A stretch of DNA of 45,081 nt from a virus. The position numbers and the translations under genes were made by a program. Location of the stretch: the IMG/VR virus record IMGVR_UViG_3300017971_000098, positions 1 to 45,081 of that record. One strand, written 5' to 3'. Positions 1 to 7,028 of this stretch are shown here, one piece after another. Every line of letters starts with the position of its first letter. Position 1 is the first letter of the stretch. The notes beneath the pieces were generated by a model. It was not told the DNA's origin and did not search any database. It saw nothing but the letters and a program-made list of their open reading frames with translations.

Positions 1-123
1 ATAATAATTTTAACACTATCCCCCGGATTGCCCTCGGCTCCTCAGCATTGAGTGAGTATCTCGTCGCCGACAACGAACTTTCTCAGTCGGTTGTCGATCA
101 GCTTGTCCTGGATGCGTACAACA
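1..123. repeat. Terminal direct repeat, left copy
   Basis: Bases 1-123 are identical to 44959-45081 with no mismatch. This shows that the contig closes on itself. It is either the overlap left by assembly of a circular map or a physical terminal redundancy; the sequence alone cannot separate these. The repeat lies inside a coding sequence (the C-terminal part of the leucine-rich-repeat protein), which makes an assembly overlap the simpler reading. Confidence 0.97.
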
Positions 124-296
124 ACCGGGCCAATTTTACCGCCTTGACACCGACGTTTAACGTTAGTGGGAGTAACTCAAACCCGAGTGGTGTATACCAG
201 GATGCAACACCGCCTACCACTGCCTTGGAGCGGGTTTACAAACTGGTGAACGACCCCGACCTCGAAGGCTTTAACAAACAATCTTGGACTTGGTAA
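1..296 (+). CDS. C-terminal part of leucine-rich-repeat protein, downstream of in-frame amber
   Basis: This frame continues without a gap across the contig junction from the gene at 44436-44951. The only interruption is a TAG at 44949-44951, after which the frame runs for about 100 codons to TAA at 294-296. The first residues (LGYNNFNTIP) continue the leucine-rich-repeat pattern before the stop (LPSSLQTL). The end (TTALERVYKLVNDPDLEGF) resembles the usual C-terminus of phage LRR adhesin-type proteins, as I recall them. A TTG at 48 could restart translation, but I see no good ribosome binding site, so a separate 82-residue product is doubtful. The piece is most likely made only by amber readthrough, or is a remnant left by a nonsense mutation. 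Confidence 0.75.
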   Translation, partial: NNFNTIPRIALGSSALSEYLVADNELSQSVVDQLVLDAYNNRANFTALTPTFNVSGSNSNPSGVYQDATPPTTALERVYKLVNDPDLEGFNKQSWTW

Positions 297-301
297 AATA
301 C

Positions 302-329
302 CAGCCACCTGCTCAAGGCCTGGTGGCTG
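302..329. terminator. Bidirectional terminator between convergent genes
   Basis: CAGCCACC (302-309) pairs perfectly with GGTGGCTG (322-329) around a 12-base loop. On the plus strand a run of five T lies at 346-350. On the minus strand the stem is followed at once by GGTATTTT. It sits between the plus-strand gene ending at 296 and the minus-strand gene ending at 349, so it can end both transcripts. Confidence 0.65.
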
Positions 330-348
330 ATGTAGCATCTGTGGGTTT

Positions 349-603
349 TTATTTCTGCCAAGCCTGTTCAATAGCAAAAATTGCCCGCCGCAAAACCTGT
401 CTTTGGTAAACGGCCGACGTATTACGCGCTTCCTGGCTTTCTGGTCCTGCGATGCCAAGTATTGTTGCCAGTTTATCTATAAGCTCAAACTCATCTAGCT
501 CCAACAAACCGTTAGAGTTCGACGGGGGTCCGTGCGCCTGTTTAGTTGTTTGTGGCACAGCTTCTGGATGCCCCATACAATCTCTCTTAAACAAACAGTC
601 CAT
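349..603 (-). CDS. Hypothetical protein, last gene of leftward operon
   Basis: Protein of 84 residues with no family I recognise. The ATG at 603 is preceded by GGAGGAGATAGA, a strong ribosome binding site. The N-terminal third is rich in Cys, Pro and polar residues. The C-terminal half (ELDEFELIDKLATILGI onward) looks helical and amphipathic, ending AIFAIEQAWQK. It is the promoter-distal gene of the leftward operon and stops just before the bidirectional terminator. Confidence 0.75.
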   Translation of the reverse strand: MDCLFKRDCMGHPEAVPQTTKQAHGPPSNSNGLLELDEFELIDKLATILGIAGPESQEARNTSAVYQRQVLRRAIFAIEQAWQK

Positions 604-670
604 TCTATCTCCTCCGGTTATGGGTTCCTGCGTCTCAAGTCAAGCGAGTTAACTCTGAGAAGCTTGATGC

Positions 671-913
671 TCACACGCCTGCACCAGTAGACCACCGAAA
701 ATCGACGTTAGTCGGCGAACAGTTCATGCCGTTTTCGCTGTGGAACTTGTGCGGGTTACGGTCGCTCTCATGATTAATGTCAGCTTCCAACACCGATAAC
801 GGTAAAACATAGAATCCTACGTCTGTAAAAGCGTGTACCACCAACCCAGCTTTTACACACGACAGCAGTGCCGATTTTAGTTTTTTACCTGCCTTTACTT
901 GCTCCTCATTCAT
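671..913 (-). CDS. Hypothetical protein, 80 residues
   Basis: I start it at the ATG at 913 because GGAGGAGATC lies just upstream; the open frame extends further upstream but without a better site. The N-terminus (MNEEQVKAGKKLKSALLSC) is a charged amphipathic helix, followed by a hydrophobic stretch and a polar tail with no visible motif. It is one of the small leftward genes of unknown role. Confidence 0.75.
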   Translation of the reverse strand: MNEEQVKAGKKLKSALLSCVKAGLVVHAFTDVGFYVLPLSVLEADINHESDRNPHKFHSENGMNCSPTNVDFRWSTGAGV

Positions 914-944
914 GATCTCCTCCAATCTTCTTGGTAATTTGGTG

Positions 945-1142
945 TTAGAAACCTTGAAAGTCCGGCAGGTTTTCAAATTCTTCCTCTTCCATCTCGATGG
1001 GGACGAATTGGTAGCCCTCTGTATCATCTCCGGCATACTCAAAGTTCCTGACCATTTCGTCCAGGATTTTTTTCGCATTTTCCGGGGTGTCGATGTACCC
1101 TTCTGCGCACCCCGGAACTGTCACTTTTATGTATGTTTTCAT
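945..1142 (-). CDS. Hypothetical acidic protein, 65 residues
   Basis: It begins MKTYIKVTVPG and ends in an acidic tail containing EMEEEEFENLPDFQ. The start is the ATG at 1142, with TTGGAGGATATC before it; a TTG four codons upstream overlaps the ribosome binding site and is rejected. The first half looks like a short beta strand followed by a helix (TPENAKKILDEMVRNFEYA). The acidic composition recalls phage proteins that mimic DNA or bind host proteins, but there is no motif to support that. Confidence 0.75.
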   Translation of the reverse strand: MKTYIKVTVPGCAEGYIDTPENAKKILDEMVRNFEYAGDDTEGYQFVPIEMEEEEFENLPDFQGF

Positions 1143-1186
1143 GATATCCTCCAATTCGTGTTGCTACTACCGGTTATCCACCGCGA

Positions 1187-1516
1187 TTATGCAACTTCGG
1201 GCACGTTTGCACCGATAGTCTTTTTCAACCAATCAGCCACTATCCTTCTGTGGCAAAATTTACCCGATTTCTCCCAACAAAGTAAAGTGTGATCTTTTAA
1301 GTCATTCCACACCTCTTGCGGGTCTAAATTCCCTAACACTTGTTCATGGTATGCTAGGGTGTAGGCGTATTCGTCGCCGTCGTCTTTATACTTTTTCAAG
1401 AAAGACCATTTCGGGTATAGCGCGGGGTAGGAAGGCCCGCTGAAGCCTGGCGCGGGTTTAATCGCTATATTAACGCCATCGGGGTGTTTATACTTAGCAA
1501 AATAAGAAGTTTGCAT
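1187..1516 (-). CDS. DUF488-like protein
   Basis: The 109-residue protein carries LLCWEKSGKFCHRRIVADWL near its C-terminus, matching the LLC-E--G-FCHR--VA-WL signature of the DUF488 family. Those proteins are small, occur in bacteria and phages, and have two conserved Cys and a His-Arg pair; their biochemical role is not established. Usual members are 110-180 residues, so this is a short version. The start at 1516 has an AGGAGCG site. It lies in the leftward operon between two unknown small genes. Confidence 0.7.
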   Translation of the reverse strand: MQTSYFAKYKHPDGVNIAIKPAPGFSGPSYPALYPKWSFLKKYKDDGDEYAYTLAYHEQVLGNLDPQEVWNDLKDHTLLCWEKSGKFCHRRIVADWLKKTIGANVPEVA

Positions 1517-1541
1517 AACAATCCGCTCCTGATCATCGGCG

Positions 1542-1733
1542 TTAGATTGCTCTACCGCCTGGTTTCCTGATATAACCTATAAAATTTCCGCATATTGAAA
1601 TCCCATAAAGGTAAAAATACTCTAAGTGGTTAAGTATGATTCTTGGTTTCCTCGGTGACCTCTTAGGAACTTCTAACAAAAATGGACCTTTGTGCATCTG
1701 GCCTTTTAACTCCTTATTCCAATAAAATTTCAT
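1542..1733 (-). CDS. Hypothetical basic protein, 63 residues
   Basis: Small Lys/Arg-rich protein (MKFYWNKELKGQMHKG at the start) with an aromatic hydrophobic middle (HLEYFYLYGISICGNFIGY) that may be a short beta hairpin or weak membrane segment. The ATG at 1733 has AAGGAGGGGGC upstream, within the end of the preceding gene, and overlaps that gene's TGA (ATGA at 1730-1733). The two are therefore translationally coupled. No family recognised. Confidence 0.75.
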   Translation of the reverse strand: MKFYWNKELKGQMHKGPFLLEVPKRSPRKPRIILNHLEYFYLYGISICGNFIGYIRKPGGRAI

Positions 1734-2308
1734 GCCCCCTCCTTGGTTCTGGTAAGCTTGCCGTTATGCCCCCAACCGAAAAACGCCCACCCGGCGGACC
1801 GTACGCCAAGATACATCGTAGTGGCCAAAAGCCACCCGTCGACTTTGTTTACATCCCTCCAAAGCCTCAGGTCCACCATAAGCCGAGCGAAGTATTTGCT
1901 CGTCCCAGGCTTCGGGCCGAGCCAGTACCCAACATCGTGCCAGAAGCACGCCTCGTGGAGATCCGAGTCAAAAACTCGATCCGGAAACAAGGTACATCCA
2001 TCGGACACGAATACATCCTTCGGAGCCCATCGCAATTTATTGACGATATCCTCTCTTCTTCTGAGCGCCGCAAGGAACATCAATGCGCGACCGGTCAGCG
2101 GAACGCCTTCGAGGGTCTCCATGCCCCCGTTCTCCATGTACCGCACGACCGCGTCGTACTCGTTATACTGGGCGGTGAAAATTCTTCTGTAGCGCTCTGC
2201 GGGGGTTAACCGCCTGTACGATACCTCGGGTTGCTTGTTCCTCAGTTTAATTTCGTAGCGATCTTCTGGTCCGAACTCCACGAATTTTATGCCGTTGTCT
2301 TTACTCAT
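1730..2308 (-). CDS. Phospholipase A2-like fold protein (tentative)
   Basis: Protein of 192 residues. In the middle, a DGC motif (VFVSDGCTLFPD) is followed about 15 residues later by HEACFWHDVGYWLG. A glycine/cysteine loop followed by C--HD--Y is the layout of the Ca-binding loop and active-site helix of the phospholipase A2 superfamily, including short bacterial and viral members. The following helix (KYFARLMVDLRLWRDV) and the Gly/Ala/Trp-rich C-terminus are consistent with a small membrane-active protein. I infer the fold from the motif only. The start at 2308 has AAAAGGAGACAAGG and overlaps the end of the preceding gene by 8 bases. Confidence 0.6.
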   Translation of the reverse strand: MSKDNGIKFVEFGPEDRYEIKLRNKQPEVSYRRLTPAERYRRIFTAQYNEYDAVVRYMENGGMETLEGVPLTGRALMFLAALRRREDIVNKLRWAPKDVFVSDGCTLFPDRVFDSDLHEACFWHDVGYWLGPKPGTSKYFARLMVDLRLWRDVNKVDGWLLATTMYLGVRSAGWAFFGWGHNGKLTRTKEGA

Positions 2309-2993
2309 CCTTGTCTCCTTTTACCTTGCTCGCGCCCGCACAACGCAATAGCGCGAGTGGCATGGCGTAGTCGTAAATGTGCAGTGATTTCGTGGACGCT
2401 ATGATCGGCCCACGCTCGACACCGATTTCGTTACAAAGCATTTCTTGGATTATGGCTATCGCGGCCAAATTCGCGGGGAGCCCCGCCCATAATTCCCAAG
2501 AGCGGAAGTACGGGTACATGATCAATTCTCCGTCCATTACTTTCATATCTACATGTCTAAGGCATGGGGGATCATGCAGCGATAAGTCTCCCGGCGCGGC
2601 GATCTGTATCACAGCGTGGTTTGTCCCTGGCGATGCTTTAAGCTTCTGGGAACACTGCTCGATCTGGTTGTCAATACGCTGCCCATAGGTGTAGTCCTCG
2701 TTGGGCGCTTTCGTATTCCCCAAGACCACTTTTTGGATGTATTCTTCTATGTATCCCTCTCCAACCGGGTCTGGAATCCCAAGGCCTTTGGGAATTATCG
2801 GGCGCATTAAATCCCAGGGCTCTTGATACGCATTGTGGACTTCCAGGACTACGAAGTCCGGAATCTCAATGCGGTCCTGACATTCGAATGACCCTAAGTC
2901 AACTCGATACCGTCGGTTATTTTGCACCAAATGGTACAGCGCCATGAACCATACATCCGGAATTCCCCCTGGCGCGTATATCTTCGTTATCAT
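2301..2993 (-). CDS. Thymidylate-synthase-family enzyme (dUMP-type pyrimidine C5 methyl/hydroxymethyl transferase)
   Basis: The C-terminal half matches the thymidylate synthase fold: catalytic-site DPPC (Cys144), FRSWELWAGLPANL (Arg164, Ser165, Asn175) and LHIYDY (His205, Tyr207). It most resembles the short archaeal/phage branch. The residue equivalent to the base-selecting Asn of thymidylate synthase is Asn175; deoxycytidylate hydroxymethylases carry Asp there, so dUMP is the likelier substrate. Unusual points: the usual RSxD aspartate is Glu167, and the paired phosphate-binding arginines before the sheet appear as Asn-His (GTNHAVI). It could make dTMP or 5-hydroxymethyl-dUMP. The start at 2993 has GAAGGAGTGGTAAA. 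Confidence 0.75.
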   Translation of the reverse strand: MITKIYAPGGIPDVWFMALYHLVQNNRRYRVDLGSFECQDRIEIPDFVVLEVHNAYQEPWDLMRPIIPKGLGIPDPVGEGYIEEYIQKVVLGNTKAPNEDYTYGQRIDNQIEQCSQKLKASPGTNHAVIQIAAPGDLSLHDPPCLRHVDMKVMDGELIMYPYFRSWELWAGLPANLAAIAIIQEMLCNEIGVERGPIIASTKSLHIYDYAMPLALLRCAGASKVKGDKDE

Positions 2994-3018
2994 TTTACCA
3001 CTCCTTCGGTTCCTCGAT

Positions 3019-3375
3019 TTATAGATCTGCTGTTAACAGATCTACCCCTGAGAGATTAGTTCCAAAAAGCGCCGCGTCCGATAAATCTGCATTTAATATA
3101 TCCGCTCCGGAGAGATCTGCCCCGGAGAGATCCGCCCATCGGAGACTGGCCCCGGAGAGATCTGCCCCGGAGAGATCTGCCATTCGGAGATCGGACCATC
3201 GGAGATCGGCCCCTGAGAGATTGGCCCGTCGGAGCTCGGCCCCTGAGAGATTGGTCCTTCGGAGACTGACCCCCCGGAGATTGGCCCCTGAGAGATTCGC
3301 GCCCGAAATATTTAAACGCTTGGTGCCTTGACGGCCTTGACGGCATTTAATGCAGCAATATAACTCATAATTCAT
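3019..3375 (-). CDS. Pentapeptide-repeat protein
   Basis: From about residue 20 the 118-residue protein is built of tandem A(D/N)L(S/R)x(G/x) pentapeptides (SGANL SGANL RGVSL and so on), close to 19 repeats. These should fold into a right-handed quadrilateral beta helix. Proteins of this type include DNA-mimicking gyrase inhibitors (Qnr, MfpA) as well as many of unknown role. The short head has a CCIKC cluster. The ATG at 3375 overlaps the upstream stop (TAATG). The longer open frame in front belongs to the shadow of the upstream gene. A TAGATCTG/CAGATCTA inverted repeat spans its last codons at 3022-3044. Confidence 0.85.
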   Translation of the reverse strand: MNYELYCCIKCRQGRQGTKRLNISGANLSGANLRGVSLRRTNLSGAELRRANLSGADLRWSDLRMADLSGADLSGASLRWADLSGADLSGADILNADLSDAALFGTNLSGVDLLTADL

Positions 3376-3683
3376 TATAGTACCTCGTACCCGGCTAATT
3401 TCAGTAACAAGTGTGCGGCGTATTCTTTGCCGCACAGTCCGTGGAACGCCAGTATATCCCGACAAGGGTCTTTGGTGACCGCATACCCTGGACGAAATGC
3501 TGACCACCTTTGCCTGCCGGTTTGTTTTATCTCGCCAACCTCCCGATAGCCTGGTATTCCTTCCCCATGACTCGCGGGCTCCGGGGGGAACACCACTCTA
3601 ACTATATAGCTTCTTCCGGTTGTGCGCTTCGTTTCGAATTCTAGCACCGTTTTACTATATAGTGATCTAACCGACTTTCTCAT
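3375..3683 (-). CDS. Hypothetical protein, 102 residues
   Basis: Basic N-terminus (MRKSVRSLYSK) followed by alternating strands and a C-terminal helix with a Cys (LCGKEYAAHLLLKLAGYEVL). No family recognised. Its ATG overlaps the TGA of the transglycosylase gene (ATGA at 3680-3683) and its stop overlaps the pentapeptide gene start, so three genes are chained by translational coupling. Confidence 0.75.
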   Translation of the reverse strand: MRKSVRSLYSKTVLEFETKRTTGRSYIVRVVFPPEPASHGEGIPGYREVGEIKQTGRQRWSAFRPGYAVTKDPCRDILAFHGLCGKEYAAHLLLKLAGYEVL

Positions 3684-4246
3684 GACGCGACCCTCCGAGT
3701 TTTAAATACCGTGTAAGCGATATTCACCCGCTCCAGATACGGCAGCAGTGCGCGGTATCGCGAGTTGTATAGCCACAATGCGCCAATAAGTTGAAAACGT
3801 GATGTGCTCCCGGTTTTATCCTCGTAGAATCGCATGCCGTCTAGGGCTCTTCTGACGTTGCCGTACCCTGCGTTGTACATACAGAGGGCGACATCCAACT
3901 GCTTGTGTGATTCCTTCGTCATGTGTTTTGCTCTTTCCACGCACCAGTTCAGGTATTTGCATCCGACCCGAATGTTTGTTTCCGGGTCCACCGCACGCGC
4001 TTCGAAGTCTCTGGACAGAACGCTCGTATCCTCCATGTCCCAATACGTCGGTTCGGTCAACTGCATAATGCCCGTTGCCCCTATGGGGGATTTCGCCGTC
4101 GGGTTTAGTCTCGATTCGACAAAACCGAGCGCTTTGGCGAACCTCCAATCGATATCCGGGTACTTGTCGCAAGCAAGCAAGAACATTCCGTCGTATTCTG
4201 CTGTGGCCTGCTGCGCTTCACGTATAAAACCGTTTAAGTTTTTCAC
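3680..4246 (-). CDS. Lytic transglycosylase (SLT domain), probable endolysin or virion-entry muramidase
   Basis: The 188-residue protein has the SLT/goose-lysozyme-like signatures: AKALGFVESRLNP with catalytic Glu44, GATGIMQLTEPT (residues 56-67) and CMYNAGYGN (122-130). Such enzymes cleave the MurNAc-GlcNAc bond of peptidoglycan with 1,6-anhydro product formation. There is no signal peptide or membrane segment, so export would need a holin. The start is GTG at 4246 with GGAGGACAAA directly upstream. It lies in the leftward operon, away from the virion genes, which favours host lysis over a virion role. Possible partners are the small membrane proteins at 6489 and 7080. Confidence 0.88.
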   Translation of the reverse strand: MKNLNGFIREAQQATAEYDGMFLLACDKYPDIDWRFAKALGFVESRLNPTAKSPIGATGIMQLTEPTYWDMEDTSVLSRDFEARAVDPETNIRVGCKYLNWCVERAKHMTKESHKQLDVALCMYNAGYGNVRRALDGMRFYEDKTGSTSRFQLIGALWLYNSRYRALLPYLERVNIAYTVFKTRRVAS

Positions 4247-4279
4247 TTTGTCCTCCGGACTTTATAGTCATCAATTCTT

Positions 4280-4513
4280 TTATTCCAGAAAAAACCATTT
4301 GTCATACGCGATATCCGCCCGCCTGGCCAGTGTTTTGATGGGGCTGCCCCCCTCCTTTACACCGACGAACAACTGCGCTCCGGAGTTCCCAAGACACCCT
4401 TTTGTTGCTGCGCGACAAGCAGCTTGGACCGTTCCGGCGCGGCAAGGTCTCCACTCCAATTCTATTTCTGATTGCTCGGGAGATAGCCTCCCAATGAAAT
4501 ATTTTTTACTCAT
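4280..4513 (-). CDS. Hypothetical Cys-containing protein, 77 residues
   Basis: No family recognised. Three cysteines at the spacing CRAGTVQAACRAATKGC may form a metal site or disulphides. The ATG at 4513 has AAAAAAGGAGCTAAA upstream. The C-terminus (IAYDKWFFLE) is aromatic. A 33-base gap separates it from the transglycosylase gene. Confidence 0.7.
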   Translation of the reverse strand: MSKKYFIGRLSPEQSEIELEWRPCRAGTVQAACRAATKGCLGNSGAQLFVGVKEGGSPIKTLARRADIAYDKWFFLE

Positions 4514-4535
4514 TTTAGCTCCTTTTTTACGCTAA

Positions 4536-4991
4536 TTACTTTCGGGGGAACTTGGCCATAACAGGCCGGTTTCTCTGGACGAATCTTACCATTCTTCGCG
4601 CTGGTCTTCCTGCGCGCCAAGGCTGTTCCGCAATCAGGTACCAAACCCGTAGTCTTACCAATCTTCCTGCTACCCACGGTTGCTCTGTGAGCCTGTACCA
4701 AGCCCACGATCTTAGCGGGATCATCTCAGCCGGGTACGCGGGTTCAACGCGACGGGATTTCCACTGGAAAAGCCGACGCCGCCTCCTGATTTCCCTTCTG
4801 GAGGGTTCAGGATTACTGCACCTATACAGTCGTTGAACCGGTGTACCTAGCGGACTTTCGAGCATCGGGGACCAGTTACTTGTTGGCGAGTCCCCTTCTA
4901 CATACGTGTATTCGCAATACGCTTGGTTCGGTGAATACCCCGCAGCGATTCGGCGGAGCACCCGTGTCCAAAAATCGTTGTAGTTCATCAT
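4536..4991 (-). CDS. Hypothetical basic protein with internal Trp/Arg repeat
   Basis: I start this 151-residue protein at the ATG at 4991 because GGAGGTGG precedes it by eight bases; the upstream extension lies over the next gene. The first half is neutral. The C-terminal 60 residues are strongly Arg-rich and contain a duplicated block, RSWAWYRLTEQPWVAGRLVR and RVWYLIAEQPWRAGRPAR, visible as a direct DNA repeat near 4610-4710. The basic tail could bind nucleic acid or membrane. No homologue recognised. Confidence 0.65.
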   Translation of the reverse strand: MMNYNDFWTRVLRRIAAGYSPNQAYCEYTYVEGDSPTSNWSPMLESPLGTPVQRLYRCSNPEPSRREIRRRRRLFQWKSRRVEPAYPAEMIPLRSWAWYRLTEQPWVAGRLVRLRVWYLIAEQPWRAGRPARRMVRFVQRNRPVMAKFPRK

Positions 4992-4992
4992 G

Positions 4993-5184
4993 TTAACCAC
5001 CTCCAGGTCTAAACCCTCCGGCCCATCCGTCCGGTCGGTACATTGATTGTGTGTAAGTACACCTGAATAGTCCCTTAATGACCACAACCCCACCAACAGG
5101 TTCGAAATTGCTGCTAATCAGCTTGTTTACCTTAGCTTCCAACTCTTGCGCTGTATGCGCCTGTACCACCATAAACCGTTTCAT
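4993..5184 (-). CDS. DUF1737-like small protein
   Basis: The 63 residues follow the DUF1737 pattern: a first strand (MKRFMVVQAHTAQ), a helix (ELEAKVNKLI), then a strand with F-PVGGVVV and a closing YTQSMYR. These short alpha/beta proteins are common in phages and bacteria and have no assigned function. The start codon lies directly after the upstream stop (TAAATG) with GGTGG as ribosome binding site. The C-terminus is Gly-rich. Confidence 0.7.
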   Translation of the reverse strand: MKRFMVVQAHTAQELEAKVNKLISSNFEPVGGVVVIKGLFRCTYTQSMYRPDGWAGGFRPGGG

Positions 5185-5634
5185 TTAATCCACCAAATAG
5201 GCTTTGGTGATACGGATGAACTGGTCTCGAGCTTCTGCCGAGAACCCGTCCGTATAGTAGGTGTTGTTTTTTACCTTGCTTATCCACGCGTTTACCGCGT
5301 CTACTGACGGAAATATGCCGACCGGTAAACGTCTGGTGATCTGCAATACCAGAACTTGACTGGCGTGCGGGACATACTCCCATGATCCGTCAGGGTTGAA
5401 TCTGACATCTATATCCGGAATGTACCCCCAGTGCTCTGATACTGGAGTGATGCTTTGCAGCAACTCCGGACCCCATTCTCGGATGACTCGCCGCTGACCT
5501 CTACGGCCTTCTTTTATCAAACTCGGGCGACGGACCCTATCCTCCAGCTCTCGCACGAGCTGGTCTTCTCCTTTCCCCTTGAGCGCGGCGATGACTCTCG
5601 CATATTCGCTCGCGGACAATGATATTTTACTCAT
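5185..5634 (-). CDS. Hypothetical protein, 149 residues
   Basis: No family recognised. The N-terminal 50 residues are charged and helical (KGKGEDQLVRELEDRVRR), followed by a mixed region and a C-terminal part that alternates strand and helix. The ATG at 5634 has only a weak AGGACACG element upstream. It is the head of a coupled pair with the DUF1737-like gene. Confidence 0.7.
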   Translation of the reverse strand: MSKISLSASEYARVIAALKGKGEDQLVRELEDRVRRPSLIKEGRRGQRRVIREWGPELLQSITPVSEHWGYIPDIDVRFNPDGSWEYVPHASQVLVLQITRRLPVGIFPSVDAVNAWISKVKNNTYYTDGFSAEARDQFIRITKAYLVD

Positions 5635-5646
5635 ACTATGCGTGTC

Positions 5647-5880
5647 CTAATTAAATGTTTTTAAGAAAAAGTCATGTTCAATACGTACAGCTTCGGGGTG
5701 CCTTGCGTGCATTATGACCACCCATCGGCCCCCCATCTGCTGCAAGACCGCGTACATTTCACCGTCAATACCGCTGCTGTCCACAGCGGCTTCAACGGCT
5801 TGGTGGAAGTCGCGGTATACGTCCGATTTTTCATCCACGTATGTTGGACGAAACATCGATACCCTTTGAATTCGGAACAT
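5647..5880 (-). CDS. Hypothetical protein, 77 residues
   Basis: Starts MFRIQRVSMFRP; the ATG at 5880 follows AAAAGGTGGTCGCA, and a GTG three codons earlier overlaps that site and is rejected. Predicted helix (YRDFHQAVEAAVDSSG) then a strand pair (MYAVLQQMGGRWVVIMHA). It may be a small alpha/beta domain. Unknown function. Confidence 0.72.
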   Translation of the reverse strand: MFRIQRVSMFRPTYVDEKSDVYRDFHQAVEAAVDSSGIDGEMYAVLQQMGGRWVVIMHARHPEAVRIEHDFFLKTFN

Positions 5881-5892
5881 TGCGACCACCTT

Positions 5893-6240
5893 TTAAGATC
5901 CGCCCGGCGCGCTGTCCGCGACACTGGCGGCCACATTATTAAACCCCTCATCCAAGGAGCTCTTCAACAGGTCTATCTTCGCTGATAGCTCTGCCACGTA
6001 TGCTTCGATATCCGTTTTCGATACATCGTCGGCGTTCACCTCGTCGACGGCCGCCTGAATGCGCGTGAGCAGCTCTTGGACGCTCAAACCGGTCTCGCAG
6101 TATACCGCCCCGGTATACACTCGAGTTTGCACCGGATATGTAGTGCGAACCGGAAAGAGCCGGTTTATCGCGTCGACTGCGAGAGCCGACTGTTTGTCTG
6201 GGTACGTGTAGCTGGGCAGTAGTATAAACGCTTTTTTCAT
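5893..6240 (-). CDS. Hypothetical protein with C-terminal coiled coil
   Basis: The 115-residue protein has an N-terminal alpha/beta part (KKAFILLPSYTYPDKQSA) and a long helical C-terminal part (IQAAVDEVNADDVSKTDIEA onward) with heptad-like spacing, suggesting oligomerisation. The ATG at 6240 has TGAGGAGAGGAC. No family recognised; cytoplasmic by composition. Confidence 0.75.
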   Translation of the reverse strand: MKKAFILLPSYTYPDKQSALAVDAINRLFPVRTTYPVQTRVYTGAVYCETGLSVQELLTRIQAAVDEVNADDVSKTDIEAYVAELSAKIDLLKSSLDEGFNNVAASVADSAPGGS

Positions 6241-6249
6241 GTCCTCTCC

Positions 6250-6477
6250 TCAATATATGGCTTCAAGTATTTTTTCCAACAGATTGTCGGTATCTTCGGC
6301 GTTCGCTATCATGGCCTCAAGCTCCTCGGGCGTTTCGCTTACGAGGAAAAACCCTACAGGGGTTTCAATCCGCGTCGCGCCCTCGACAGGCACGAGGCGC
6401 ATGATTGTTCGCGTGGCTATCCTTCCGGGGTCGTTCGCGCCTGCAACTCTGGTGGGCTCAATAAATACAGTTTTCAT
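6250..6477 (-). CDS. Hypothetical acidic protein, 75 residues
   Basis: Begins MKTVFIEPTRVAG, a predicted strand, and ends in an acidic helix (ETPEELEAMIANAEDTDNLL). A single small alpha/beta domain is likely. The start at 6477 has TAAAGGAGAAAACG. Unknown function. Confidence 0.75.
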   Translation of the reverse strand: MKTVFIEPTRVAGANDPGRIATRTIMRLVPVEGATRIETPVGFFLVSETPEELEAMIANAEDTDNLLEKILEAIY

Positions 6478-6488
6478 CGTTTTCTCCT

Positions 6489-6707
6489 TTATACGTTCTC
6501 TTTCGATGGTATCGGTAAAGGCCTTGGTTCATACACGGAACAGCTCTTTTTACAACTGTTCAACATTTGCTGAAGCTGCTCCGCCTTTTTTTGCCAAAGC
6601 TGCCGTGAGATCCCTTGCACGGTCAGCTCCTTTTGCATTTGCGCCTGCTCGTAGGCCAACAAGCCAAGAGCCGAAGCCAGAATCAAGATTAATAAACTGC
6701 GTAACAT
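6489..6707 (-). CDS. Small membrane protein with periplasmic helix, i-spanin-like
   Basis: The 72 residues begin with a transmembrane segment (LRSLLILILASALGLLAY, about residues 2-19). A Gln/Lys-rich helix (LWQKKAEQLQQML) follows, then a short Cys-containing and Pro-rich tail. An N-terminal anchor followed by a coiled-coil ectodomain is the layout of inner-membrane spanins (Rz type) and of some holins. Its length is short for Rz. I start at the ATG at 6707, which has CAGGAGAACAAC; the longer frame is the shadow of the next gene. No overlapping o-spanin lipobox was found. The lysis role is inference from topology and the nearby transglycosylase. Confidence 0.65.
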   Translation of the reverse strand: MLRSLLILILASALGLLAYEQAQMQKELTVQGISRQLWQKKAEQLQQMLNSCKKSCSVYEPRPLPIPSKENV

Positions 6708-6721
6708 GTTGTTCTCCTGTT

Positions 6722-7000
6722 TCACTTCATCCATACGGCGCACCGGTAACCTATACCCGGTGCCACTTTTATGCCGTTCGGGTACTGGCCTCCGGAGCCG
6801 ACCCGGACTTTCCCACCAATAGTGTAGCACTTTTTACGACTCTCCTTCAGCGCGTGCCATAGCGCGTCTGAAAAATTGTTGGGGTCTTTTGTGCTGGACA
6901 CTATTATCCAGATTTCCGCGTCATCCGGCCAATCGTTGGCCGCGAGTCTCCGCGATAGTATGGACCTTGGGTGGTCTTTGATATATTGCGACTTAATCAT
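6722..7000 (-). CDS. Paralogue A of a duplicated small protein family
   Basis: A 92-residue protein related to the gene at 9932-10168: YIKDHPRSILSRRLAANDWP here against YIRRHPKAKLTVALRENNWP there, and both continue to a helix with AL---KK then Y-(I/V)G. The ATG at 7000 has AAGGAGGTAGCC directly upstream, so the longer open frame is rejected. It lies directly downstream of RNA hairpin copy B (7029-7083). No outside family recognised. The conserved DWP/NWP and glycine suggest a small alpha/beta domain. Confidence 0.75.
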   Translation of the reverse strand: MIKSQYIKDHPRSILSRRLAANDWPDDAEIWIIVSSTKDPNNFSDALWHALKESRKKCYTIGGKVRVGSGGQYPNGIKVAPGIGYRCAVWMK

Positions 7001-7028
7001 CCTGTTGGCTACCTCCTTGTTGTAAGAG

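Noticed and set aside
604-670. Fifth RNA hairpin copy (words AAGTC and GAGTTAAC)
   Set aside because: No stem of the required layout and no TAATC/GATTA outer pair.
1541-1565. tRNA-like D-arm (GGCGGTAGAGCAATC on the minus strand)
   Set aside because: No matching acceptor, anticodon or T arm with GTTCGAATC nearby; it overlaps the end of a small gene.
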